Origin: Flavobacterium sp. UBA6721
GTDB lineage: Bacteria > Bacteroidota > Bacteroidia > Flavobacteriales > Flavobacteriaceae
DNA: 64,000 bases
Direction of reading: 5' to 3'
Assembly (NCBI GenBank): GCA_002454195.1
Contig: DKIJ01000005.1
Coordinates: 1-64,000, forward strand
The notes under the pieces were generated by a model that was not told the origin of the DNA, made no database searches, and saw nothing but the letters and a program-made list of their open reading frames with translations. Shown piece after piece: positions 53,802-62,345 of the stretch (position 1 is its first letter; each line of letters begins with the position of its first letter). Position numbers and translations under genes: made by a program.

Positions 53802-55070
53802 ATGGTAAAAGATTTATTCGAAAGGATTCAAAGCAATAAAGGACCTTTAGGAAAATGGGCTTCACAAGCAGAAGGATATTATGTGTTTCCTAAGTTAGAA
53901 GGAGAACTAGGACCTAGAATGAAGTTTGGTGGGAAAGATATTTTGAACTGGAGTTTGAATGACTATTTAGGTTTAGCGAATCACCCTGAAGTTCGTCAAG
54001 CGGATACTGATGCTGCGATTCAATTTGGAGCTGCATACCCAATGGGAGCTCGTATGATGAGTGGTCACACAAATTACCACGAGCAGTTGGAGAGAGAATT
54101 GGCTGCTTTTGTAATGAAAGAATCAGCTTATTTATTGAATTTTGGATACCAAGGAATGGTGTCTATCATTGATGCTTTGGTGACTAAGAATGATATTATT
54201 GTGTATGATGTGGATTCGCATGCTTGTATTATTGACGGTGTTCGTTTGCACATGGGTAAGCGTTTTACTTACAAGCACAATGATTTAGAAAGCATGGAGA
54301 AAAACTTGCAACGTGCTACAAAAATGGCTACTGAAACAGGTGGTGGAATTTTATTCATCACTGAAGGTGTTTTTGGAATGCGTGGGCAACAAGGTAAATT
54401 GAAAGAAATTGTAGCTTTGAAAGAAAAATACAATTTCCGTCTTTTGGTTGATGATGCGCATGGTTTTGGTACGCTTGGAAAAACAGGAGCGGGAGCAGGT
54501 GAGGAGCAAGGTTGTCAGGACGGAATTGATGTTTATTTCTCGACTTTTGCAAAATCGATGGCTAACATTGGAGCTTTTGTAGCTGCTGATAAAGATGTTA
54601 TTGATTATTTAAAATACAACTTACGTTCACAAATGTTTGCTAAGGCGTTGCCAATGATCCAAACTATTGGTTCTTTGAAACGTTTAGAGTTATTGCGTCA
54701 ATCATCGGCAATAAAAGATAAATTGTGGGAAAACGTAAATGCATTACAAAACGGATTGAAAGAGAAAGGTTTTGATATTGGAGATACGAATACTTGTATT
54801 ACTCCGGTATATCTTCAAGGAAGTATTCCAGAAGCAATGGTGATGGTAAACGACTTGAGAGAGAACTACGGTATTTTCTTGTCTATCGTGGTTTATCCTG
54901 TAATTCCTAAAGGGATTATCTTGCTAAGAATGATTCCTACGGCTTCTCATACCTTAGCTGATATCGAGGAAACATTAACTGCTTTTGAAGCAATCCGTGA
55001 GAAATTAGTAAATGGAACTTACAAAGCTATCGCTGAAAAAACTACTGTAGATATGGAAGCGCAAGCGTAA
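53802..55070 (+). CDS. PLP-dependent alpha-oxoamine synthase: serine palmitoyltransferase / cysteate acyltransferase type
   Basis: Starting at ATG 53802 (MVKDLFERIQSNKGPLGKW), 422 residues. It condenses an acyl-CoA with an amino acid. PLP residues are visible: DDAHGFG (218-223) and the Schiff-base Lys251 in STFAKSMANIG. In flavobacteria a close relative makes capnine from cysteate, the base of sulfonolipids needed for efficient gliding in F. johnsoniae. Other Bacteroidetes homologues use serine for sphingolipids. Sequence alone does not settle serine versus cysteate. Own promoter and terminator. Confidence 0.9.
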   Translation: MVKDLFERIQSNKGPLGKWASQAEGYYVFPKLEGELGPRMKFGGKDILNWSLNDYLGLANHPEVRQADTDAAIQFGAAYPMGARMMSGHTNYHEQLERELAAFVMKESAYLLNFGYQGMVSIIDALVTKNDIIVYDVDSHACIIDGVRLHMGKRFTYKHNDLESMEKNLQRATKMATETGGGILFITEGVFGMRGQQGKLKEIVALKEKYNFRLLVDDAHGFGTLGKTGAGAGEEQGCQDGIDVYFSTFAKSMANIGAFVAADKDVIDYLKYNLRSQMFAKALPMIQTIGSLKRLELLRQSSAIKDKLWENVNALQNGLKEKGFDIGDTNTCITPVYLQGSIPEAMVMVNDLRENYGIFLSIVVYPVIPKGIILLRMIPTASHTLADIEETLTAFEAIREKLVNGTYKAIAEKTTVDMEAQA

Positions 55071-55094
55071 TTGTTTACAGTTACTTATAAAAAC

Positions 55095-55130
55095 AAAAAT
55101 AGGCTATCTTTTTACGGATAGCCTATTTTT
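55095..55130 (+). terminator. Intrinsic terminator of the SPT-like gene
   Basis: Perfect 14-base arms 55095-55108 and 55117-55130 with a T8 tail. Confidence 0.9.
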
Positions 55131-55216
55131 TTTGTTTACAATAAACGGGAGGCGAAATTTTAAAAAGGATTGATTTTTAGAATTTCCCTGTTATATATAG
55201 ATAGTTAGATATGGGT

Positions 55217-55864
55217 TTATTGTTTCGCTTCTGCATTTTCTCGGTATTTTGCAGTCGCTCTATTGATTTGGTATATTGTGGTGAATTTAATTTTTAAACC
55301 TGCAATTTTAATTTTGTCTTTAGTAGTTATGCCTTCTTTTTCAACTGCATTTTTTCGGCTATCTAAGGCTTCGTAGATGAGTTTGATTTCATCCCAATCT
55401 TCTCTACTGTATACGGATTTATTTTGGTCAACAGTAGCTACAAAATGTTCGTAAACTGCGGCAATATTGCTTTTGTTAACCCATTCAAATTTCATGTCTT
55501 CGCCTACTTTTTCGGTAAAAAGACTATTTCTGAAATTTTCACGCAACATGATATCTCTTTTCGCAATTACTTTGGCTTTGAATATTTCGTATTTGCTATC
55601 TGCTTTTTTAAGTATGGAATCTAGGTTTACTTTGTTGTCTAGTTTTGCTAGGGTTTGTTTCGCTTCGTTTTTACTATGTTCGTATTCGTTTTGAATATTT
55701 ACCCAATTTACGGTTGCATTGTCCATTGCGATATCACTAATGGAGTCTACAAACACTTTGAATTGTTCCACTTTTTCATCGGCCATTTTTTGTTCTTCAT
55801 TTTTGCAAGAGATGAGTGTTACCGCTATAGCGCCTAAAACAATAGGTAAGTTCCAGTTTTTCAT
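55217..55864 (-). CDS. Helical lipoprotein of unknown function
   Basis: A 215-residue lipoprotein (leader ending TLISC) with an almost entirely helical, Lys/Glu-rich mature part containing likely coiled coils (about 25-110 and 140-215). No named domain is recognised. It is the distal member of a run of small minus-strand envelope genes downstream of a two-component operon. A surface or periplasmic stress role is inferred only from that setting. Confidence 0.7.
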   Translation of the reverse strand: MKNWNLPIVLGAIAVTLISCKNEEQKMADEKVEQFKVFVDSISDIAMDNATVNWVNIQNEYEHSKNEAKQTLAKLDNKVNLDSILKKADSKYEIFKAKVIAKRDIMLRENFRNSLFTEKVGEDMKFEWVNKSNIAAVYEHFVATVDQNKSVYSREDWDEIKLIYEALDSRKNAVEKEGITTKDKIKIAGLKIKFTTIYQINRATAKYRENAEAKQ

Positions 55865-55898
55865 ACGTAATTGATTTTAAATTGATGGAGTTTAATTT

Positions 55899-55928
55899 GG
55901 AGGCTGTCTTTTATAAGAAACAGCCTCC
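55899..55928. terminator. Hairpin between two envelope genes
   Basis: Perfect 9-base arms 55899-55907 and 55920-55928. The T run is on the plus-strand side, so it is at best a weak terminator for the minus-strand gene upstream. Confidence 0.45.
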
Positions 55929-55936
55929 TTTTTAAT

Positions 55937-56473
55937 CTAAAGGTCGAAACCATATGCTAAACGCAATGAAACTTGTCCTAGCCCTTTATCTGCTGCATTG
56001 TTTCGTATGGAAGGGAAATCGGGTAAGTATTCGTATCGTAAGCTTAGATCAATATATTTAGTGGCATAACCTATACTTGGACTTAACAAAAGTGATTTGT
56101 CATTGTAATTGTTCGTTACCGCAAACGCTGCTCCTGCTTCCCCCATAAGGTAAAATTTGTCTTTTAAAACAAAGGCTTTGAAACCTAATTTAGCAGGAAT
56201 ATATCCTAGGTCATTATTGTCTCCGCTAACAAATAAATTGTTGAATCCAGTAGTTGCTGTAAGAGAGTATTTTTTTGATAAGTCATATTGCAAACGAACA
56301 TCTCCACCTACATTTAGATTGTAGGGATCTTCAAAAGGGTAACCTACACTGGCACCTACTCCCATTTTGAATTTTTGTTCGTAATCATCGCCTTTAATAT
56401 CTTGAGCCATTGCTGAGGTAGCACCTAGGGTTAAAAAAGCTAGGATAGCTCCCGTTATAATTGTTTTTTTCAT
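55937..56473 (-). CDS. Outer-membrane beta-barrel protein
   Basis: A 178-residue exported protein with a signal peptide ending SAMAQ and alternating amphipathic strands (GASVGYPFEDPYNLNVGGDVRLQYDL, YIDLSLRYEYLP) ending in LRLAYGFDL, a typical barrel C-terminus with a hydrophobic terminal residue. About eight strands are expected, giving a small OmpA/OmpX-like barrel. Ligand unknown. Confidence 0.8.
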   Translation of the reverse strand: MKKTIITGAILAFLTLGATSAMAQDIKGDDYEQKFKMGVGASVGYPFEDPYNLNVGGDVRLQYDLSKKYSLTATTGFNNLFVSGDNNDLGYIPAKLGFKAFVLKDKFYLMGEAGAAFAVTNNYNDKSLLLSPSIGYATKYIDLSLRYEYLPDFPSIRNNAADKGLGQVSLRLAYGFDL

Positions 56474-56525
56474 GATTTCTTTTTTTGAGTTTTACGTTAA
56501 CCAATAGTGGTTTTTCGAATTAGCC

Positions 56526-56792
56526 TTAGTTTTTCTTTGCTACTTCGTTTTCTAATTTTGTTTTTCCATCTTGAAGAAATTTGTGCGTATCATCAGAAAT
56601 CGATTTGTATTTGCTATCGATTTTTTGAATCAAGTTGTCAAAGTCTTCTTTTGCGATTTCTTTCAAAGCTTTTGATTTTTCGGCAATTCTTCTTCTTGTT
56701 TTCTTTCCGCTACTTGGAGCAAATAAAATTCCTAAAATGGCTCCTGCGGCTAAACCTCCAATTGTTCCTAATATTACTTTGTTCGGTTTCAT
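56526..56792 (-). CDS. YtxH-family small membrane protein
   Basis: An 88-residue protein with one N-terminal glycine-rich helix (TIGGLAAGAILGILFAPSSGKKTRRRI), the YtxH signature, followed by a basic and then helical soluble part. YtxH proteins are induced by general or envelope stress in several bacteria. Clustered here with another small stress-type membrane protein. Confidence 0.85.
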   Translation of the reverse strand: MKPNKVILGTIGGLAAGAILGILFAPSSGKKTRRRIAEKSKALKEIAKEDFDNLIQKIDSKYKSISDDTHKFLQDGKTKLENEVAKKN

Positions 56793-56822
56793 AATTTTAT
56801 AGATTTAAGGGTTATTATTATT

Positions 56823-56975
56823 TTAAAGTTCTTTTCCTTTTATAATGCACATCAGGACTGCGATTGCAGCAATTAATAATAAGATGTGTATTAAACTTCC
56901 GATGCTGTATATAAAAAATCCTAGTGCCCAAAATATTACTAATAATACTGCGGCGAGATAGAGTATGTTTCCCAT
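56823..56975 (-). CDS. Lmo0937/DUF5670-family small membrane protein
   Basis: A 50-residue protein running MGNILYLAAVLLVIFWALGFF, then IYSIGSLIHILLLIAAIAVLM and a short basic tail. It has two hydrophobic helices joined by a Gly/Ser turn, the lmo0937 pattern. Its position between YtxH and a barrel protein, and the recognisable family, support a real gene despite its size. These proteins commonly accompany stress regulons. Confidence 0.8.
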   Translation of the reverse strand: MGNILYLAAVLLVIFWALGFFIYSIGSLIHILLLIAAIAVLMCIIKGKEL

Positions 56976-56999
56976 GATTGTCGTTTTTTAAATTGTTAT

Positions 57000-57629
57000 T
57001 TAGAGTCTGAAACCTACATACAAACTCAATGCGCTATTTTTGGAGTCAGGGAAAGTATAGGTGCTTCCTCCAAAATTTCGTTCTTTACCAATGGTTTGTA
57101 AACCATAATTATATCGAATTCCTAAAGTAGTTGAGTCAAAGTCAAATCCAATCCCTCCAGAAAGTCCATAATCCCATTTGTTTAAGTCATCATTGTTGAT
57201 GTTTTCTTCAAAATTGAAGGAACCATCAGAGCTTTCGTTTGTAGCTTGTCCGTCAATTAAATAAGCAGCGTAAGGACCAAAATGAATGTTGAAATTAGGG
57301 GTGACATTTAGTTTTAACAATACGGGCATTTCCAGGTAATTCAGTTTTAATTTTGTTGTTCCTGTTGCAAATGCATTGTCATACACTAATTCAGAACCTT
57401 TTCGGGAGAAATTAATTTCAGGTTGAATTGAAACGGAGGATGAAACGGGAAGATTAGCATAAAGACTGGCATTAAAACTGCTTAATACATTGTTGTCGTT
57501 TACATCTTCAGTGTATAGATTCGTAAAATTGAGTCCTCCTTTAATACCTGCTGAAGGAGTTAGGGTTTGCGCTTTTGCAAAATGTATCAAAGATAGGCTT
57601 AGTATTCCTGCAAATAATAATCTTTTCAT
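57000..57629 (-). CDS. PorT-like outer-membrane beta-barrel protein
   Basis: A 209-residue exported protein with a signal peptide (HFAKAQ) and an OMP_b-brl_2-type barrel: GIKGGLNFTNLYTED, SIQPEINFSRKGSEL, YLEMPVLLKLNVTPNFNIHFGPYAAYL, ending SLYVGFRL. The family includes PorT but is broad, so no function is claimed. Its leader carries a GCATCTTTG element also found at 63560-63567. Confidence 0.82.
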   Translation of the reverse strand: MKRLLFAGILSLSLIHFAKAQTLTPSAGIKGGLNFTNLYTEDVNDNNVLSSFNASLYANLPVSSSVSIQPEINFSRKGSELVYDNAFATGTTKLKLNYLEMPVLLKLNVTPNFNIHFGPYAAYLIDGQATNESSDGSFNFEENINNDDLNKWDYGLSGGIGFDFDSTTLGIRYNYGLQTIGKERNFGGSTYTFPDSKNSALSLYVGFRL

Positions 57630-57771
57630 GGCTGTCTATTTTAAGTTATTTAATGTGCTTTATTAGTAGTTCTAATTCTACATTACAAAGATGCAACTGC
57701 TTTATATTAAAAATGTTACAGGATATTTTGAGACTTTTATAGAATTGCCATTTCGTTTTTTTGAGCAAAAA

Positions 57772-57794
57772 AAAACACCCATTACGGGTGTTTT
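57772..57794 (-). terminator. Intrinsic terminator
   Basis: Perfect 9-base arms 57772-57780 and 57786-57794. A U9 run follows on the minus strand, after the lipoprotein stop at 57826. Confidence 0.85.
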
Positions 57795-57825
57795 AAGTGG
57801 ATATATATGTAGGGTTTATTGGGGT

Positions 57826-58386
57826 CTATTTTTGTTCTTTTTGAATAGTATCAATATTTTTTTCGATGCTAATAATGCCTTTGTTGGTTAAATCTAGTAA
57901 GTCTTTATTATAGGTTGAAGAGGCAATTTTTTTAAAAAGTTCTAATTCGGCAGTTAGGGAATTGTTTATTTTTTGTAAGTACTTATCGATGCTACTTTCG
58001 CTAATGAAATCCTTCAATGTATTTGTGTCATATAAGATGTTAGGAATGATGATAAAGTTTTCTTTTGCTATTTTTCTAATTTGATTTTTAAGTTGATTAT
58101 GTTCTTTTTCAATCTCTTGAAGAATCATTCTTGTATTTTTAGGTACTTTTAATTCCAGTGCTTTTTGTGTTATTGCTACCACTTTCAAATTAGATTCAGC
58201 CATTTGTGTGAGTACCAGTTCGCTTACTTGAGTATTCTCTTTGGTTTTTGGTTCGCTTCTTAATTCTTCGGTTGTATCAGTTGCTGGGGCTTCTTTTGCT
58301 TTTTGTTCGCAAGAGACTATTAAAAGGCAACAAGTGTAAAACAGCAGTAAAAAAAGAAGTTGTTTTATGTTGTGTAATGCGCTCAT
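57826..58386 (-). CDS. Helical lipoprotein of unknown function
   Basis: A 186-residue lipoprotein with a long hydrophobic leader ending LLIVSC. The mature part is helical, with a Thr/Glu-rich linker then a region (about 60-186) reminiscent of DUF4142-like four-helix proteins, but without a clear match. It lies 79 nt after the histidine kinase stop and may be its last co-transcribed gene or a regulated target. Confidence 0.7.
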   Translation of the reverse strand: MSALHNIKQLLFLLLFYTCCLLIVSCEQKAKEAPATDTTEELRSEPKTKENTQVSELVLTQMAESNLKVVAITQKALELKVPKNTRMILQEIEKEHNQLKNQIRKIAKENFIIIPNILYDTNTLKDFISESSIDKYLQKINNSLTAELELFKKIASSTYNKDLLDLTNKGIISIEKNIDTIQKEQK

Positions 58387-58465
58387 TTCTTGAGTTTTGT
58401 GTAAAAGTAAAAATTAGTATGCTATTTATTTTATATGATTATTTGAGATTGTTATATAATTTCAT

Positions 58466-60232
58466 TTAAGCAGGCAAATAGACTTCAAAAACTGCTCCTT
58501 CGTTTGGCTTTCCTTTCGCGAAAATTTGTCCTTTATGATTCTCTACAATTTTTTTACATATTGCAAGTCCTACACCAGTACCTGGATAGTCTTTTTTGCC
58601 ATGTAGTCTATTGAAAAGTAAAAATATTTTATCGGCATATATTTGTTCAAAGCCCAAACCATTGTCTTTAAAAACAATTTTGATGTATTCTTTTTTAGAA
58701 CTATCATTTAGTTTAGGTGTTTTAGAAGCTTTAACTTTTTTGGTAGTAATTGTAATTATTGGGGCTACTTCCTCTTTAGCATATTTTAAGGAATTCCCAA
58801 TGAGGTTGATAAACAATTGTTCCAACTGAAATGGAATCCCTTGAACTTCATGTAATTTTTCAAAGTTTATTTGTGCCTTTTTCTCCATGATGTTTTCCGA
58901 TAGTTCACTTGTTGCATTTGAGGCAATAGTGTTCAAATCAGTGTTTTCAAATATTTTTTCGGAACGACTCGTTCTAGAGTATTGCAATAAATCGTCAATT
59001 AGAATACGCATTCTGTTAGATGCTTCTTGTATTCTTTCAAAGTAATTTTGGGCACTGGTAGAAAGTGACGCTTTTTCTTTGTCTTCAATTCTAGAAATGA
59101 AAGTTTGAATTTTTCTAAGTGGTTCCTGCAAGTCATGACTAGCCACATGGTTAAACTCCATTAGCTCTTTGTTGTTTTGCTCTAATTCTTTATTTCTAAG
59201 TTCGATTAATTCTGTTTTGTGGTAATCATCGGTAATGTCTTGTGTGGTTCCAATCATTTTTTTATTGCCTAAATGATCGGTAAAAATTTTTGCAGTCGTT
59301 CTAAAATGACGTATTTCTTGTGTGTCTTTTTTGATGATACGATAATGAATTAAAGGTAGTAACTCCGTTTTTTCTACTTGGTTAAAAGCCTGATTAAGTA
59401 ATTCTTTATCTTCCGGGTGAATGTACTCTAACAGGTTTTCAAAAGTAGGATTGTAAGACGTAGGTAAACAGCCTAATAATCGAAATTGATTATCCGAATA
59501 ATTAAAGGTTTTGTCTTCAATATTTAGTAGCCAACTGCCGTATTTACCAAGGATTTCGGCTTGTTTACTAGATTCATCAAATATCTTTAGTTGGATATTT
59601 TGGTTAATTAAGTCTTTGTAGTTTTTTATAATTCGTAAATAACCTAAACCTAAAATTAGAATCGAAATCAAGAAGGTCGAAAACACAATCAAAGGCGTAT
59701 TGGAGTTATTGTATTTATAAAGTTTGCCTTTAGAATCAAGTAATTTGTTTTCTTCGCTGAGCATGTTATTGAGTTCAATTCTCAACGAATCCATAACTAA
59801 CTTGCCTTCTCTAAAATCGTTATTGAATTCGGTTTTATCAATAAAACGATTTTTAAAATACGAAAAACGTTTGTCTACTAAATCGTAAATTCGATTGAGT
59901 TCTTCCTGCTTTTTAGGATTTTTTTCTATTATGATGTTTAGGTTTTGGAAGGACTGATTTACGTTTTTTCTGGCATTGATAAACGGTTCTAAGTAAAGCG
60001 AATCTTTAGTGATGATATAACCACGATGGCCTGTTTCGGCATCTTTAATATAAGAGATAAGATTGCCTAATTCTAAAGAAATTTCATAAGTGTTAGAGAT
60101 GGAGTCACTTATTTTATCTAATTCTTTAATGTGTCTATAAGTGACAGATGCTAAAAAAATTAAAATAAAAAAGGCGACTAAAAATAATGCTCTAATAAAG
60201 CTTATCGAATCTAAAAACTTAGGTTTGAACAT
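58466..60232 (-). CDS. Membrane sensor histidine kinase with CHASE3 and PAS domains
   Basis: A 588-residue kinase. A first helix (about 13-32) and second helix (about 180-200) bracket a periplasmic CHASE3 domain (EISLELGNLISYIKDAETGHRGYIITKD). A PAS/PAC module follows (about 225-335), then a HisKA with His366 in NHVASHDLQEPLRKI and a HATPase_c domain (NLIGNSLKYAKEE, DNGLGFE, GTGVGLAICKK). It starts 3 nt after the response regulator stop, so the two are a pair. The stimulus is unknown. Confidence 0.93.
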   Translation of the reverse strand: MFKPKFLDSISFIRALFLVAFFILIFLASVTYRHIKELDKISDSISNTYEISLELGNLISYIKDAETGHRGYIITKDSLYLEPFINARKNVNQSFQNLNIIIEKNPKKQEELNRIYDLVDKRFSYFKNRFIDKTEFNNDFREGKLVMDSLRIELNNMLSEENKLLDSKGKLYKYNNSNTPLIVFSTFLISILILGLGYLRIIKNYKDLINQNIQLKIFDESSKQAEILGKYGSWLLNIEDKTFNYSDNQFRLLGCLPTSYNPTFENLLEYIHPEDKELLNQAFNQVEKTELLPLIHYRIIKKDTQEIRHFRTTAKIFTDHLGNKKMIGTTQDITDDYHKTELIELRNKELEQNNKELMEFNHVASHDLQEPLRKIQTFISRIEDKEKASLSTSAQNYFERIQEASNRMRILIDDLLQYSRTSRSEKIFENTDLNTIASNATSELSENIMEKKAQINFEKLHEVQGIPFQLEQLFINLIGNSLKYAKEEVAPIITITTKKVKASKTPKLNDSSKKEYIKIVFKDNGLGFEQIYADKIFLLFNRLHGKKDYPGTGVGLAICKKIVENHKGQIFAKGKPNEGAVFEVYLPA

Positions 60233-60235
60233 AGT

Positions 60236-60682
60236 TTACATGCGTAATAAAAAATTGTCTTTATCTAATCCCGAAGTAATATATTGCCAGTTTATGGTAA
60301 CTACTTCGGATAAAACTTCTTTTAGTTTGCCAAAATTATTGGGTTTCTTAATGTAAATATTGGCTCCCAAAACAAAAGTGTTTTCGATGTCCTCTTCGGA
60401 AGATGATGTCGAATAGATGGCAATAACAATATCTTTAAATTTGGGATTGGCTTTGATTTCTTTTAAACATTCGATACCTGATTTTAAAGGCATATTTAAG
60501 TCTAAGAAAATAATGTTTGGTAAAACCGTCTCAGGATGGTTTAGAAAGTCCATTAGTGCAACTCCGTCATTTACTGTATTAACAACCGTGTTGATTTTTA
60601 ATTCTTCGAAGGCGTCTGTAAAGAACATTCTGTCGTCTTCGTCGTCATCAGCAAGTGTAATTATGATGAAATCTTTTTGCAT
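60236..60682 (-). CDS. Single-domain response regulator
   Basis: A 148-residue stand-alone receiver with ADDDEDD (11-17) acidic pocket, phospho-acceptor Asp61 in FLDLNMP, and the Thr/Ser and Lys switch residues in YSTSSS and YIKKP. It has no output domain and resembles Rcp1-type regulators. It probably relays phosphate from the adjacent kinase or acts by protein contact, perhaps on the AraC-type protein encoded 13 nt upstream. Confidence 0.92.
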   Translation of the reverse strand: MQKDFIIITLADDDEDDRMFFTDAFEELKINTVVNTVNDGVALMDFLNHPETVLPNIIFLDLNMPLKSGIECLKEIKANPKFKDIVIAIYSTSSSEEDIENTFVLGANIYIKKPNNFGKLKEVLSEVVTINWQYITSGLDKDNFLLRM

Positions 60683-60695
60683 ATCCTTATGAGGT

Positions 60696-61259
60696 TTAGT
60701 TTATGTTTTGAGTGCTTATTTCGCTTCTTTTTTTAATAATGCGTTGGAATGCCGATGGCGTAATTCCTGTGGTGTTTTTAAATTGCGAACTCAAATGAGC
60801 TACACTTGAGTAATTGAGTTTAAAAGCTATTTCGGTGAGTGTTAAATCTTGTTGTGTGATGAGTTTCTTGACATATTCAATTTTTTGAATAATGATAAAA
60901 TTCTCAATTGATGTATAGGTAACCTCCGAGAAAAGATTGGAAAGATAGCCGTAACTATGGTCTAGTTTTTCGGCTAAGTACACAGAACTTTTAACAGCAG
61001 GAGCATTTTCGTTAAAAATCATTTCAATAATCGTTTCTTTGATTTTTTGAACGATAATGTTTTTTTGATTTTCTATGATTTCAAATCCATAGTCGTTAAG
61101 CACCGCAGTTATTTTTTCATAGGTGGCTGTTTCTATGTTTTCTAAAAATAAAATTTCATTGCTGTTTACAATAGAATATTTGATGTTAAAAACATCTAAT
61201 TTCTCTTCTAAAATCTTCTTAATTAGAAAATTGGTGTCTGTTTTTAAAAATAGTTTCAA
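60696..61259 (-). CDS. AraC-family transcriptional regulator
   Basis: A 187-residue protein. The C-terminal AraC double helix-turn-helix (about 80-180; IQKIEYVKKLITQQDLTLTEIAFKLNYSSVAHLSSQFKNTTGITPSAFQ) binds DNA. The N-terminal 75 residues form a small alpha/beta domain unlike sugar-binding AraC domains. First gene of the AraC-response regulator-kinase operon, and the likely output for that signalling pair and for the envelope genes beside it. Confidence 0.88.
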   Translation of the reverse strand: MKLFLKTDTNFLIKKILEEKLDVFNIKYSIVNSNEILFLENIETATYEKITAVLNDYGFEIIENQKNIIVQKIKETIIEMIFNENAPAVKSSVYLAEKLDHSYGYLSNLFSEVTYTSIENFIIIQKIEYVKKLITQQDLTLTEIAFKLNYSSVAHLSSQFKNTTGITPSAFQRIIKKRSEISTQNIN

Positions 61260-61406
61260 GTCTATTGATTTAGGTTTTTAGTAAAAGTAATGAAACAGTT
61301 GCTAAAATTAGATGTTTTTTCAAATTTACAGGAGTCTTTTTCTGGAGCTGTTATAGAATTTTTTGAGAAACTTATATAATTCTTCTATAATTTAGGTTTG
61401 GCTTTG

Positions 61407-61414
61407 TAACTTTG
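61407..61414 (+). promoter_or_regulatory. Predicted -7 box (TAACTTTG) of pyrF
   Basis: An exact TAnnTTTG match followed by C, 20 nt before the ATG. Confidence 0.6.
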
Positions 61415-61434
61415 CAAACTGTAAAACAAAATGC

Positions 61435-62256
61435 ATGACTACAAAGGAATTAATTGAGCAAATTAACTTGAAAAAATCGTTTCTATGCGTAGGTTTAGAT
61501 GTCGATTTAAATAAAATCCCTGAAAGTTTTTTAGAATTAGAAGATCCTATTTTTGAATTTAATAAAGCAATTATTGATGCGACTCATGATGTAGCAGTTG
61601 CTTACAAACCTAATATTGCTTTTTTTGAGGCTTATGGTTTAAAAGGATGGATGTCTTTACAAAAAACAATTGATTATATTAATTCAAACTATCCTGAAAT
61701 TTTTACCATTGCCGATGCCAAACGCGGTGATATAGGTAATACTTCTTCAATGTATGCCAAAGCTTTTTTTGAGGATTTGAATTTTGATAGTATTACAGTA
61801 GCTCCTTATATGGGGAAGGATTCAGTAGAGCCATTTCTAGCTTTTGAAGATAAACATACCATCATGTTAGCATTAACCTCTAATGAGGGAGCCTTTGATT
61901 TTCAAACATTAGAAGTAGAGGGAAAAGAATTATACAAAAAGGTTTTAGAAACATCTAAGACTTGGAAAAATTCAGAGAATTTGATGTATGTGGTTGGTGC
62001 TACAAAGGCAGAATATTTTACTGAAATTAGAAAAATTATTCCAGATAGCTTTTTGCTTGTTCCAGGAGTAGGAGCGCAAGGAGGTAGTTTGTCTGAAGTT
62101 TGTAAATACGGAATGAATACGAATGTTGGACTATTAGTGAATTCGTCAAGAGCTATTATTTATGCATCAAAAGGAGCTGATTTTGCCGAAAAGGCAAGAC
62201 AGGAAGCTGTAAAAATGCAACAAGAAATGCAAAATATTATGGCGGCTATTAATTAA
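61435..62256 (+). CDS. pyrF: Orotidine-5'-phosphate decarboxylase
   Basis: Last step of UMP synthesis. The 273-residue protein belongs to the longer OMP decarboxylase subfamily: [14 protein letters not shown] near 16-29, the catalytic [11 protein letters not shown] near 99-109 with Lys and two Asp, and [11 protein letters not shown] near 206. Starts exactly where the family does. Followed by a terminator and a TTG-initiated binding-protein gene. Confidence 0.95.
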   Translation: MTTKELIEQINLKKSFLCVGLDVDLNKIPESFLELEDPIFEFNKAIIDATHDVAVAYKPNIAFFEAYGLKGWMSLQKTIDYINSNYPEIFTIADAKRGDIGNTSSMYAKAFFEDLNFDSITVAPYMGKDSVEPFLAFEDKHTIMLALTSNEGAFDFQTLEVEGKELYKKVLETSKTWKNSENLMYVVGATKAEYFTEIRKIIPDSFLLVPGVGAQGGSLSEVCKYGMNTNVGLLVNSSRAIIYASKGADFAEKARQEAVKMQQEMQNIMAAIN

Positions 62257-62279
62257 ATTAGTTGAGTACGATAGGAAAG

Positions 62280-62310
62280 AAACCATTAAAAACGCTGTTT
62301 TTAGTGGTTT
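62280..62310 (+). terminator. Intrinsic terminator of pyrF
   Basis: Fourteen-base arms 62280-62293 and 62297-62310 pair with one G-U, followed by a T run. Confidence 0.8.
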
Positions 62311-62345
62311 TTTTATGGTTATTTATTTTTGTTTAAAGATTTAAT

